A stretch of DNA of 64,000 nt, taken from NCBI RefSeq assembly GCF_019649055.1, contig NW_026570233.1, positions 186,001 through 250,000 of the forward strand. The letters run 5' to 3'. Under the pieces are notes generated by a model. The model searched no databases and was not told the origin of the DNA. It saw only the letters and a program-made list of their open reading frames with translations. How positions within the stretch are numbered: the stretch's first letter is position 1; the number at the start of each line of letters is the position of its first letter. The stretch comes from Paramacrobiotus metropolitanus (Eukaryota > Tardigrada > Eutardigrada > Parachela > Macrobiotidae). The position numbers were made by a program, and so were the translations under genes. Positions 25,614-38,045 of the stretch are shown here, piece by piece.

Positions 25614-26341
25614 CTGTTAAGAAAAACAGAATTTTAACCCACCGCATCTTTATTAATAATCGCACAAGTTCTGGTAATAAAGAAAGAATTTTAACTGTGT
25701 ATGAAGCAGTCAGTTTGCATACGTACTATCAGATTAAAAGTTCTGGTGTACTAGAAGCTCCGTTTTCCATTCCACTTATTATATGCGGTGCTATCGTGGC
25801 AGCCCTCGTTGCTTTGACCTTTTTATTTTGCCTTTGAGGTACTGCTCTACGGCTAATTTTATAATGTGAGATGAAATGAACGAATAGGAGTGCCGATAGA
25901 AACCTTCTGGTTTCTTAAAGGCAGATCCAGGAGGAGAGTAAAATCTCCCAATGGTGGATTCTGGATGCAAAACACATATACCTGGTACGGCGTCCACGCT
26001 TACAGTTAACTACCCCTAGACAATGGACCAGATAACAGCTTCAAAACCGAGATATCTTTGCGAACGCAATGGCACATTTCCTTACAATCTTAGGAAACTA
26101 ACCGTCAAAGAACGGCAATACATTTGGACGAAAGTGTCTGGCTCACACCGCTGTTTGCCGGTGCATCATATCCCAGTGATCCAATTAATGCTATATATAA
26201 AAATGGATCGGAAAATACTCCGGGTTCTGTTCCAGGTAAAAGTGAAATTGTTCTATCTGCCCCTCTCAAGATGATCAGTGTAACACGTAGTTTTTGTATC
26301 ATTAAGTAATGGTAATAAAAAGGAAAATTTACCCATTTGTA

Positions 26342-26483
26342 CTGTAGCCGCCCGCACAAGTTGCTCCACTGGCATATCCGGCCGTTGCCTTCTCCCTGCA
26401 CACACTGTGCTGAACAGCGAGCAATGTGGGTTCAAATATCCGTATACCTCGCTCTGTGGGGCACCTTGTGCGGGCGGCTACAG
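26342..26483. mobile_element. MITE, copy 2 of the 142-bp family
   Basis: Same length and same CTGTAGCCGCCCGCACAAG terminus as the element at 5420, but inverted relative to it. The left flank is TA; the right flank is TG, a decayed target site. One terminus carries a small difference (ACCTTGTGCG against ACTTGTGCG). It lies between the two receptor-cyclase pieces. Confidence 0.85.
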
Positions 26484-26939
26484 TGCTCCGCAGCATCGTT
26501 CTTAAACTTAAAAAGGACTTGATCGAGTAGCTTATAATTTCAAAACATCCGGCTCCTAAATCGCTCGTTCTTAAATTTTTACGCCAATGGTGACAGAGGG
26601 GTGGATTTATAACTTAAGAGTTTCCGGTTCTCGGTTTTTAAGAATCTGCCAATAAGTTAAGATTGTAACTCCAGACGAGGTGAGCATCATCAGTCACGCG
26701 GCACACATGATGCTTACGTTACCGTATACGGTTTATCTTCAGCATTGCCAAGTAGTTTAATGCTGATCAACAAAGGAAATTTACCGAATCTGGGCGGTGG
26801 TAGCTGTAATTCTGTAGATACAGCAATATCGTGCCTACAAGCCGGAATAAAATACGGACTTGGCAATGAACAGCAAATAGTCACTGCATGCCTAGAGCAA
26901 AAGAATAACGTAACCTTTCCTTTTTTCGACATTTTGCAG

Positions 26940-29290
26940 GATGTGCAATCGACGTTCAGCCCTTGCTGCCGCTGATCACCGAATGGGATATACTGCTAAT
27001 CACAAGGTTACTTAAAAATTAAGTGAACTTGGCGAATATGAAGCAATACAAAAACATTCGGCTTCCTGAGTTCTGTGTTGTTTTTGTTCTTCATGAGTTT
27101 TTGTGCCGTTACAGTAATGCAAACAAATAAATCCTGAAACAAGCGTAACGAAGTCATGTTGTTATTGTTGGTTACTGTTTAAAGTAGTCTTTTTTATTAA
27201 CAGCGTAGGTACATTACCGAAAATCCGGGACAAGGACTTGTATCTGACATGGATCACCACGTCCATTAATACTTCCTTTGGATACTTGCGTATTTCTAGA
27301 TCATTTATCGAAATATTTCACTGGAAAAGCTATGGATTAATAATTAACTCCACGGCAAATTCTCTGAGTCTTTTTCTGGCCGACGCAGTACAGGCTGAGC
27401 TCAGGACATTCCCCGACACACAAATCTATACCATGGAAATCGACATTAAAAATATTCAGGGTAGTTACAGGCGTATGCTCCACGATTTAAATCGGGTTGT
27501 GCAAGGTAAAACACGGAATTAAGATTAATATCGTTTACTAGGGCAAAATCGGTAATACAGTTTCATACAATGTTATAGTGACCCTGCTTTTTGGTTTCCT
27601 ACCAACAAATTTAAGGGATTTTATGGTAAGTTTACCGCCGTACTGGCTATAATTGGCTAAAAAGTTTGTTCATTGTTAGCTAAAACTTTAGCTAATGCTT
27701 TACAGCTGGTGGCCCAAGAAATGAATATGGCCAATGGTGAACACGTACGTGGCCACTGAACTAAAAATTATTAACTAGGAAAATTGTTTTATCAACATGG
27801 ACTTCGTTGCATGTGCATTTGCTCGAAAGTATACGTCTACAACTTACCTTACCGCTACACGGTCCAAGAAACTCGAGACTGGAAATCCAATGACGCTCTA
27901 GACGAGGTGAGCATCCTGTGTGAAGTGTGATCTTGATAAGTGTGACCGCTTGTACTCGACCAAAACACGCCCGGCGGACGTTTTCGTCGTTAAAGCGACC
28001 AGAACATCAGCGGGCAAAAAAGGCCGCCATAAATTCTGCCAACCATTTCATCGCATTTTTGAACCAAACCAAATTGTCCAGCTGAAATTCATATGCCGGC
28101 CAAAGTGTTAGTCATGAAATTACAGATATTACACTAACATGTACATGTTTGGTCTGAAAATATGAACAATCAGGATGGAAAAAATTTACGGCTGATTTTT
28201 TTGGCTGGTAAGGTTAACTGTCAATATGTTCGCTGGAAGTGTAACTCTTCCGCATGCTCACACCTTCGTTTCTGGATGGTTACTGATTCCGTTTAAATGC
28301 TTAGGTAGCGCTTTTGGCCTTTCGTTCTGTTCTTGTCATCGAGCCTGCTGAATCCATATACGCGGAAGCGTCCGGACCTTCTGCGCGAGAATTCGCTAAC
28401 AGAATGAAGGCGCTGACCAAGCAGCAGTTCATTAAGTACATATCAACCTACCGAAAACGTGAGTGCTTCGACCTTATTCGTTTCTTGCTAACTGTATTAC
28501 CCGTACTTTGATAACTTGTTCTCCCAGTCATTGCCGAGTCAATAAAATTCTCCAATGTTAAGTGATCGAAATGCGAGAAAAGTAGCATCCAAATAGAAAT
28601 CGCCAAATCCATCCCGGTTTTTAATGGTTTTTTCACTGTCGGTCTTTGTTACAGCTGTCACCCCACGTGATTCCCACATACGTTGCTATGAAAATGTTTG
28701 TTCAGGTAAAACCTAGGCCGTTCTCGAATTAAGATTATGTTTATTAATAGTAAAATATACGTACAGTGCTACTATGCAGCAAAAAAATAACATTTTTACA
28801 GATTTTTTAAGCAGAATATAATCAAGCTGCAGCGTCAGAGAAAATTCTAAAAATCGATATGTTACTGCCAAGTGCCAACGATTTTGCGCAAGAAAGATTC
28901 TTTGGGATCGTCTGATAGAAAATAGGCTTTATTGCGGTACATTACATGTCTAAATTGCTGATAATTTGTGTCTTTTCAGTCTAAGCAGTATAATTATCTT
29001 AACAGTTATAATGCAATTGTGGATCCTTTTATTATAAAAGAAATCAGCTATGCTTATTTTGTACGCTACTAATGTGGCCCTTTTGTCAGGTTATGAACGA
29101 CATTTCGGAAGTCCACAGTTCTGGGAGATTTTTAGTGAAGCACTTCCTAAATCGAACCTTTAAGACACCCATAACAAACATAACCCTCGACATAACCCTC
29201 GTTTTTTTTTGGTGAGCGGGTGGTGCCCGTGGTGGTCAATCAGTTCGACTGGGACAATGGTTCGCTTCGGGTAAAGCGTAGAGAAATGCA
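26940..29290 (+). pseudogene. Receptor guanylate cyclase extracellular (ANF-receptor-like) domain exons
   Basis: A plus-strand exon series in the order of a class I periplasmic-binding-like receptor domain: 26940-27006 (CAIDVQPLLPLITEWD), about 27208-27505 (SFIEIFHWKSYGLIIN, then an ADAVQAELRTF helix), about 27708-27745 (LVAQEMNMANGE), about 27829-27906 (VYNLPYRYTVQET...DALDE), about 28307-28460 (AREFANRMKALTKQQF) and about 29090-29290 (VKHFLNRTFKTPITNIT), the equivalent of the membrane-proximal NRTFxGITGxV block. No transmembrane, kinase-homology or cyclase exons follow on this strand; a kinase relic of another family begins at about 29400. The first exon of the domain is also missing. Best read as an orphaned or inverted receptor half. 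Confidence 0.6.
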
Positions 29291-29404
29291 ATAAATATAT
29301 ACTGTCCATGCTCAAACCGTGGCTTTTAGACAAGCAAGTGCATACACTTTGCAGAAGATAATGGAATTTGAGGCTAACTAGTAACTAGCCTAAATGTGTC
29401 ATCC

Positions 29405-29791
29405 AGACCCGGATAAACCGATAATCACCGTTGCAGATGACCTTACAGATTATCAGTATGTCCAGCTAATTTTGGACGGTTACGCTCCGGTAGTTGACGC
29501 GCTAATTCCGCTGCACCTTGCATAATGCGTTCGAAAATGTTTTTGCACCGACGCAACAAACAGGGAATCGGCGCAGCAGTTGCTTGCGGAATTGTTATCT
29601 GTGGATGACATCGGTTCCCGTGTAGCTACACAATGGAAGAACCAATGTGACGCAGGGTTGCGGGTGATTTTTCATTGGGTGCGACATTTCGGTTACTCGA
29701 GCGACCATTATGCATCAGTCTGTATTGTGGTATTCAACACTTCCACACGCGAAATGCGCGTGCATCTTTTTCGCTACTCTTGGAGACTGTA
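29405..29791 (+). pseudogene. Kinase C-lobe fragment, relative of the kinase-kelch gene
   Basis: Translation (KPIITVADDLTDYQYV...ILDGYAPVV...ESAQQLLAELLS...VIFHWVRHFGY...HYASVCIVVF) matches residues of the gene at 35439-38045 almost throughout, including the kinase C-lobe and the first part of the linker. An in-frame TAA near 29525 breaks it. There is no N-lobe and no kelch part. A processed or segmental relic on the opposite strand to its relatives. Confidence 0.65.
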
Positions 29792-30531
29792 GTACAGTAC
29801 GACAATACATTGCGCTCATTATTAATGGCAAAACTTATGTTTAGAAACACAGACAGGAAAAGCACGTCTGCAAATACAACACCTACAATATCAGAAGATC
29901 GTAAATCTGGATTAACTGAAAAATCAAAGTGACCTCACGCATGCATACGGGACCATCTCGAGTATCATACCAAAAGTTAAATTTAATACATCTCTCGTTT
30001 ATTGTAAATCTGAAAGTTTCAACAATATGGAAGAAATTTCTAGCGAACAGTTCAGGTGCACGCTATGAATGAAATTATGAAACTGTCACATGCTCCCGAC
30101 CGGCTTTAGTACCTACGATATCATTTGACAAAAAATTTAGTACACACAAGGGACAGAAATGTAGTGGAATATACTTTCGCTATTGTTTTGTAGGATCGTA
30201 TTATTCCGAACAAGCTTTAAATACACAAATGTCACTTTGCAAATTTCCAATGGGAATTTACATGCTATACAATAAACTGCGTTTTCACTTGTGATCGGTA
30301 ATTTTCCACTAGGAACGTTGCACGCGTTTACTCTAGTACACAACTGTGTTAGTCTGTGTGTACGATGTGACCTTTCCAACGGGGAATAACATCACACCAC
30401 CGCAACAAGAAACCATTGTATCTCCATAGGCAAAAAAATAAAAATCTGCGACTGTCGCACTCGCCAATTTAAACTGGATCCATGAGATAAATTTATTTCG
30501 TTAAGGTAGTGCCATATAAATTTAGCCAACC

Positions 30532-30829
30532 ATGGCTACTGTAGCCCATCTGGCTTGTTTCGGTAGACCTTTACAAATCGAAATCATTACCGCGGCCATA
30601 ATGTACACCACCCAGCTGGGTGGCTGGCCGTATACCGGACCGGCGTTTCACTATGCTCTGAACGAGATCAAGCATTCGTTTCCGTGTTTGAACATTTCCC
30701 ATAAGTTGATCTACAACTACCGGTACCGCACTTGTCCGGAATGGTCTGAGGAGATCGTCCATGCTGTTGCTTCTCATGTACTAAGCAAGACACGTAAAGA
30801 ACCAGATCTGACTGCTGTTATAATGCCAG
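30532..30829 (+). pseudogene. Receptor guanylate cyclase first ligand-domain exon (isolated)
   Basis: Reads ...ITAAIMYTTQLGGWPYTGPAFHYALNEIK...CPEWSEEIVHAVASHVLS...LTAVIMPG, ending at a good donor (CAG|GTATAG). GPAFxxALxEIN and VIMPG are the N-terminal blocks of the receptor-cyclase ligand domain, and the next block expected (GCxxDVxPLAPL) is exactly what begins the exon at 26940. No compatible exon follows downstream of 30829. Either the displaced first exon of that gene or a paralog relic. Confidence 0.55.
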
Positions 30830-31439
30830 GTATAGTTAATGTTTGGTTGTCGATACAATAATTTTTATCTACCGCGGTACTTTAAAGTTGAACTCAATCC
30901 CAAAGAGCTTGAATTAATAATGCTTATTATAATAACGATAATAGCAAAATTTCCGGTTCGCTGCTCTCGCTTAACCGTTTTTATTGCCCAAAGGCCCTAA
31001 ACTAATCTGGGACTAACTAATTGGTCCAAAGTCCAAACTAATTTGGACTTTGAGCCCTTTGGCGCCACTACTGTGATACGGCACCGTCCGTTTCCACTGA
31101 TGCTAGGAAGCTACAATCTGAACTTATTGACGCTTCTCAAAATTTAAACGCCAGTTCTTCTTAATATTTATCTGGCCAATCCGATAGCTCTGAATAAATT
31201 AACGGGGGTGCATGTGTTTGAGCCACCTGAACGCTACTTGTTGCATATTTAGCTACTACAAAGATTCAATGCCTTTTAAAAGCTGCCTTTAAAACTGTTT
31301 AAAAACTGCTTTAAGTTTCTTCTTCTTTGATGGTATCTGGCTTTCGGACATCTTCAAACCGTTTTTTGCTTCCATTTTATGACTGCACACGGTGCAATTA
31401 ACTCAAAACTCCGAAATGTTAAATAGGTTATTGCGGCCA

Positions 31440-32301
31440 ACAGTACTGCTTCGGTAGCACATATCTAATATAATACAGCCAAGACTCCATATATCTGTCT
31501 TTCGCCCAGGTGGCGGAAAGGTCGACCGCTCTTCCAGGAACCTCACAAATTTATTCAGTATTTCTGGTGTCTGGCGTTCCAAGCAAATGGGTTATATCGC
31601 TGGAAACAGTAGTGTTCTGCTGCATCTGTATGGGATTGTCACAATCACAAATAACCAATCTGAGCAATCTTGTCCCCCTTGTTCCCAAATGTTTGATGAG
31701 AATGTTGCCTGGCTTTAGGTCTCCGTGGATAATATTGTTGTGATGCAGAAACACCTGTCCACTCGTGATGTCCACTGCATATCGGACTACCTCGCCGTAA
31801 CAGAGAAGCTCCTGCTGGGATTTTAGTTGCTTTAGGAATGCGGACAAATTTCCGTCTAAAAAAATACACGTAGAAAGCGGTCAGCGATAAACTACGCCAA
31901 CAGATATAATGCTTACCAGGATAATAATCCATCACCAGTTCAACGTGCATTCCTCCACCTGGACGGTTTTTAACGATCAATTTATGGATAGATACTAAAT
32001 GGTCGTGCCGTAGTTTGATGATAGTTTTCATTAACTTTAAGCTCATTTTATTAAGCAAGGACGTCCTGTGTTTCTCAGATTTGCAATCGACCTCCATAAC
32101 CTAGCTTTACAGCAATTTGTCTACCAATAACACCATCCCATTTGGTCGTCCTGGCTTCGTAAACAAAAAACCAAACGTTCCACTCGCTACAAATTGCGTG
32201 GTGTCTCTAGCAAAATCACAAATGCTGCCAAGGGTTCGGACTTTTCCATCGTCCGTAACTTGCCATTCCGTTTCGATGCTATTGTTACCTTTGACGTCCA
32301 T
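31440..32301 (-). pseudogene. Protein kinase pseudogene, paralog of the kinase-kelch gene
   Basis: Starts MDVKGNNSIETEWQVTDDGK at 32301, the counterpart of MEDVKSTTTEWRIADDGK in the gene at 38045. Exons 32097-31919 and 31857-31551 carry the C-helix region and IIHGDLKPGNILIKHLG. Breaks: the VAVK lysine region is disrupted near 32105; after THLLGT the frame shifts because about 23 bases present in the paralog are missing, giving a premature stop at 31551; the C-lobe is cut after TDIWSLGCII. No kelch part remains. Confidence 0.7.
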
Positions 32302-33341
32302 TTATAAATCCGTTGTCTGTAACAGATCATTACCTATACGCTCGCCAATGTTAAACAAACCACGCGGTGACAAGCGCAAATTATTAGTACACTCACGTCT
32401 AACATGAGCATTAAGTTTACTATGAGCTGACGCCTGATGATTCATTTAACTTACCGTTAATTACGGTATACAGATCCGACCAGTCGGTTGAGCGATCCTA
32501 TAGTTAAGAAGCGCATTCTGTATTGTTTGAATCAGTGTGGAATTGGGATCTAACACTAAATTTTGCATTGCGGCTGTAGTTTAAAAATGGCAACATTGAC
32601 TGCTACAGTATATCGTAATACCTTGCCGCAAGGCAAAGCAAAGCAACGAGATTTTCTTCGCGAACAACCCAAAAAACTGTATACATTCTGCAGATATTAT
32701 TACTGCTATTACCACACACGGAGAAGGTATTAGAACTAATAGCTCTTATGTAAGTTGCAATCCAGCCAATTAGTATAGTCTTTATTTTTGTATATTATTA
32801 GCTATCACTTTTGCCTTTAAATTTACGATCGCATTAAAACATAATAACATACAGTATCTGCTAAAACGGCAACAAAGTCTAATTGCCGAAGTATTCATAG
32901 CTTTTTACATAGCAATAATTTGGTTGTATTTTGAAGATTGCTCCACAAGGCAATCTTCGGTGATGATCTGCTATAAATGTTCCGAAGACAGTTTTCTTTC
33001 AGTCATCGTCAGTCTTGAAGTTACACCCACCAGAATCATAATCCACAAACTGGACAAAGAAGCAAAACGTTTTATTGCAAAAAGAATAAATTTTAGCCTT
33101 ACATGACATCGCAAAACCAGGTTGACACTCACGCAATTTTTGGCGCTAACGGATAGAAAAGCCAACGGTTTTGAAAGGGCGTCATATGAATATAGTTCAA
33201 TTCAAATTCTTCCCACAATAAAATTTTGGACCTAACATAACCAGAATAATAAATCGCAATTTGTTTGTTTTCTTAATCAGCTTAACGTCTACAACAATCA
33301 GGACAACCCTGCTCCATCGCTGCAGTGAAGCAATGCCGTAA
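32302..33341. other. Intergenic, AT-rich
   Basis: No supported gene. AT-rich sequence between the kinase relic and the cysteine-rich protein gene. Confidence 0.4.
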
Positions 33342-34418
33342 TCAGTTCTTGCAGGTGACGGTGCGCAACTGCTGATATGCGTCCTTAAGCGTCTGCACAG
33401 CGTCCTGTCCACATTGTGAAACCATTCGGACGCCTCGCGGGCCGTCGATGTTTTTCACGGTATCGCTTAACCGGCTGGAAGGAAACAGAGGAACAACGTT
33501 TGAAAAAGTAACACACAGCCAAAGCCAATCATTTATTGCAGAACTATAACTGGCGGACCACTACGGTGTTTTTGTGCTCGACAGTGGGACCGTTATAAGG
33601 ATGCCGCAAATGCTTGTCGTTACGCTTCTTCGCAAAAGGACCAAGGAATTCTTATCACTGCTTCCCGTTTGTTTAGAATTTATACACTTATTGTTTTAGT
33701 ATTATTGATCGGTCGCAATTCGAAGTTAACTTGTGCTTGCATATTTCACATGGACTTCAAACTTACCTGCAGATCTGCTGATGGGCAATGGACTCACTGG
33801 TGTCCTTATTTGTGTCGTCTGTAACGCCCATATAACAGCAGGCAAAGTACGTCCCCATTTCCTTTTTTTGACAGTGGTCTCCTGCGCGAATGAATTTAAC
33901 CGGGTCCACTTGCGTTTCGCACAGCCGACCCATGGTAGTAAACCATTCAGCAGTAAACCATCCACCAGAAGTCCTTTTCATACGGTTGTAGACGTCGGGG
34001 CACTTCTTATACAGGGATTTCATGCTCACCCCTATTTCAGAGTGTCGACTACAATTAAAACATTTGGCGTAAGTAGGCGTATTCGCTGCATTCGTATGCT
34101 TGAATGCACTGTAGCGGCTTGCACACCTTCGGCCACAGAGTTAAGGAATACAGAACACGGGGAACGCGTGTTTGTCCGTGCGTTTATTATAAGTACAGTA
34201 ACTTACGTGCAGTAATTGTTTCCTGCTGTCTTGTATTTTTGCACATCCGCTGCGCTAACCGGCCATAGCGAGCTGCTGTCATTTGGCCGTAGATAACTCA
34301 CAAATTCGTCGGGTCGGACCCTGTCGTATGTTGCCTGTAGGTCGGCGCAGAGGTCCGCTGTTACTGGAGTGGCAAACAGCAAATACGCGCTTAACGTCAA
34401 TGCAATTACGTATTCCAT
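33342..34418 (-). CDS. Secreted cysteine-rich protein, unknown function
   Basis: Three exons: 34418-34207, 34048-33767 and 33474-33342, all with GT-AG borders and one continuous frame of about 208 residues. The start MEYVIALTLSAYLLFATPVTA is a classic signal peptide, with cleavage expected before DLCADLQ. About ten cysteines follow, including LCADLQ, NNYC, KKCPDVY, LCETQV, DHCQ, ACCYM, ICS, QCGQD and TCKN at the C-terminus, so disulfide bonding is likely. It resembles no family I can name. Upstream in-frame MNIIIIPF would extend the start but would bury the signal peptide, so I chose the second Met. Confidence 0.65.
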
Positions 34419-35438
34419 TTTTTTCCGGAAGAATGGTATGATTATTATATTCAATGAATCACATGCAGCTGTTTAATAGCGATGTGCACATACGCTCTCT
34501 TTCAATAGAATGCCTTTTTATACTCGTTCCTATGCCGTTTAGTAAAATAATCAAGATAGAGATATTGCAGCTAGATTACGTAAGTCCAGGTTACGCTTAA
34601 TAATCTTCAAACCATGTTCCGGCATCTGCCTAACCTTTTTTTCTGTCTCAAATAAGTACTGTACTCTCAATCAAGTGCATTTTTCAGGGTATTAGATGCC
34701 AGTAGGCATTGCATAAGTATGATTTATACTGCAAAACTCTGATGCCATCTGTAACAAGCTGTCTGTCCACCTGCATTGTGTCTGTAACAGATTAATGAAA
34801 ACTCTCTATGCGCTTACAACTAAAATACTGAGTACAGTAGCTGTAAATTCACTTTCTGCATTCCATATCCTAAGCTACTGGCAACATATCAACAATTTCT
34901 AACAGCCACGGTGAGTAGACGGAAATCTTTTCGCTGAATCACAAAGCGCTCGTCAGGTCAAGGTCATACACGCTTTGTTGCGTATAAAACTCCAAAAAGC
35001 CAAAACGTTTCTTAGTTTTAATCGGAAACAGTCTGAATAAAAAGCTGTCATTTTCAAGAAGAGCTCATCAATACCAAAAGTTTTGCGTTATCAAGTAGTT
35101 TGGTATTCATGTTGGCATTAATTTGTGTACATTCAACTATTTTATTAAAATCAAAAAAAGCGTGCAATCGGTCAAATCTTGCAATCGTAACCTGTCTCGA
35201 GCTCTTGTTGTTCGGGTACCGGGAGTTGCTCACGTTGGAGCACGTACAAGGTGCTACTGTTTACCGGCTGCGAAAACCAGAGCGACTTTTTCGCCGGCAA
35301 AAACCCAGCATGTGCGCAACGCCACGTCACGATGGTGCCTAGGTATTAGGGCGCTGGCGGTACTTTTTTGTTTTGTCGATAAAATTATATGAAAAATTAC
35401 GCACTGTACAATTGTAGAGAACGAAATTGCAATTATTG
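34419..35438. other. Intergenic between secreted protein and kinase-kelch gene
   Basis: No supported gene on either strand. Short frames around 35100-35390 are shadows without domains. Confidence 0.4.
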
Positions 35439-38045
35439 CTAAAGCTCCAACGACCGTAAAGGACTTAACGCACATACATCGCGACTGAAAAAGGCTGCCA
35501 CTGTGTACAAAGCCTGTATGCCTTCCTTCTTCCTCATGAATTTCACCATTTCCTCGTTGTTTCCCTCGGTCCTGTTAATATTGACACTTTCCCACAGGCC
35601 GTTCCCAAAGATGTCATGCATTTCCATTGTCAACAACTTTCCGCGAGGAAAATCTCCATAGACGTATACACGGTTATTATGAGAAAAGCCATAACAGTGG
35701 CTTCGTGGATGCACCAAGGGGTGTATCTGCTCCCACGTGCGTGTCTTCATGTTCAGGCGTATACAGCTGGCGGTCGTTTCCGTTGCGCCTTTCCTCACCA
35801 ACACACCGCCGATAACGTATACATAATCGCGGACTGCGACCACTGCGAAAAATTTCCGATAGTCGGGCAAATCAGGGTATTCCATATCCCAGGTGCCAGT
35901 TTCCGTATTAAAACATCTCAGCCATAGTTGTTGGCTTTGGTATTCGGCTGATTCTCCAATGTATATTATATCTTTTCCGTAGATTGCTGATTTGTATACC
36001 TTATTGAAAGTTCCATTGAATGGGTCTCTGCGAAATACATTTTATGCCGTTTATGGCTTAGCGGATGCTTTACAGCGTAACGCTGTGCCTGGTTTTTAAT
36101 TAATAAAACAATGCTGCTGGACCTACAACCCTGGAAAGTAGTCGCTTGTCGCTTTTCAAATTTGATTAATGGTCGCTTTTCAAATTTAATTAACACATTA
36201 TCCGAATTACGGCATGAGCGGAACCAATATCTTTCATGTGCTGCATGTCGGCAATCCGGCATCGAATATAATGCGTAAACTGTTGCCACTTGAGTGCTGC
36301 ACTTGATTACTAAAGGTCATCAACTACGTACGCAGGGCGGTACGCTCTGCACCTACCGTAAGTCTCTAGCTCCGTCAAAAGACCACCAGCTAGGTACACA
36401 AAGTTAACCATAACACCGAACCCGAGTCTACATGGGAGCGCACCCGCTTTGAATACGTAATTATCTAATGATGCTTACCCTTGTGAATGCATCGTTGATT
36501 CAGCTAGCGTAAAGTCATCATTATAAATAACTTCAACGCGAAGGAGAATGTTCCGACGGTTCCCATTTTCATCCGTATGTATATCCCATAAGAAAATGTC
36601 TTTTCCCGTCCATACAACTGGGTATTCCACATTGGGCTGCGTGAAGGAAGCGATCTTATGGTCGCCAGACTGGCGCACTACGCTCCATACATACAACGCG
36701 CATTTTTGCGATGAAAATGGGGCCCAATTAAAGAGAAATCCTGCATTCTTTTGTACCGTAACATGACGGATTTTTTCTAATTTAGGTTTCCAAGCACTCG
36801 GCAGCTGTTGCATGTTGTGGGTGGAAGTATCAAACACTTCAATGCAGACTGATGCATAATGACTTCCCCAGTAATTGAGATCTTGAACCCAGTGAAAAAT
36901 TACCCACCAACCCTCCTGAAGCGGTTCCTTTCTTCTCATCGTTTCACCGGCACTCAATTCACCAGCAGACAGCAGTCCCACAAGTAGCTGCTGAGCCGAT
37001 TTCCTGTTGCCTGCGTCGGTGTCTAAGCAGTCCCGAATGCATGCTGCAAGATGCGGCGGAACTGACGCACCAACTACTGGAGCGTAACCGTCCAAAATCA
37101 GCTCGACATACTGGTAATCGGTAAGGTCGTCTGCAACGGTGATTACTAGCTTGCTCGGATCTTGATGACACAATCCCTTCTCAAAACGATCCGTGTAAAA
37201 CGAAGCTAGATTCAACATAATACAGCCAAGGCTCCATACAGTATATCTGTCTTACGCCCAGGTGGCGGAAAGGTCGTCCGCTCTCCCAGGAACTTTACAA
37301 ATTTCTTCAGCATTTCCGGTGACATATAGCGAAGTGTGCCAAGCAAATGGGTTACAGATATATCGCTGGACACCGTGGTGTTCTGCTGCATCTGTATTGG
37401 ATTGTCGCAGTCACAGATAACCAGTCTCAGCAGTCTTATTTCCCTTGCTCCCAAATGCTTGACGAGAATATTGCCTGGTTTCAGGTCTCCATGGATAATG
37501 TTCTTCTGATGTAGAAACACCAGCCCACTTGTAATATCCACTGCATACCGAATTATTTCCCCATAGAGGAGAAATTCTTGTTGGGCTTTTAGCTGCTTTA
37601 AAAACGTGGACAGGTTTCCATCTGAAAATTTGCACGTAAAAACGTGTGAACGATTTCAATAACCACCGAACATGCTAACTCACTCGGGTAATAATCCATT
37701 AGCACTTCAACATGCAGTCCTCCATCTGGGCAGTCCTTTACCCTCACGTTGTGAATAGCTACTAGGTGGTCGTGCCGTAGTTTAATGATGGTTTCCATTT
37801 TATGCAACCAGGAAGCCCTGTGTTTCTCCGATTTGCAGTCTATCTGCATAGCCTTGACAGCTACCTATCTGTACACCAGAAAGACCATCATATTTTGCCG
37901 CTGTTGCTTCGTACACAAACCCGAAGGTTCCCTTTGCGATGAAATTCATAGTACCATGGTGGAAGTCGTAATTGTCACCGAAGGTCCTGAATTTCCCATC
38001 ATCTGCTATCCGCCATTCCGTGGTAGTGCTTTTCACATCTTCCAT
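35439..38045 (-). CDS. Protein kinase fused to kelch repeats (possibly damaged)
   Basis: Starts MEDVKSTTTEWRIADD at 38045. Glycine loop AKGTFGFVYEA, lysine block VAVKAMQIDCKSEKH, C-helix region, then exon 37621 onward with IIHGDLKPGNILVKHLG (catalytic loop HGD in place of HRD), CDCDNP where DFG is expected, and GTLRYMSPEML. C-lobe and linker at 37218-36479, then a kelch exon 36027-35439 containing YVYVIGGVLVRK...RTWEQIHPLVHPRSHCYGFSHNNRVYVYG, that is, kelch blades. Two frame changes are visible: one base between the glycine loop and VAVK (about 37860) and a 5-base insertion before WSLGCIM (about 37237), where the paralog at 31.4 kb reads straight through. The kinase-kelch combination is plausible as a substrate-docking signalling protein; activity is doubtful given the altered HRD and DFG. 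Confidence 0.65.

Noticed and set aside
26105-26401. Overlapping frames on both strands as an extra receptor-cyclase exon
   Set aside because: Neither strand gives a block that fits the receptor domain order, and the MITE overlaps the region.
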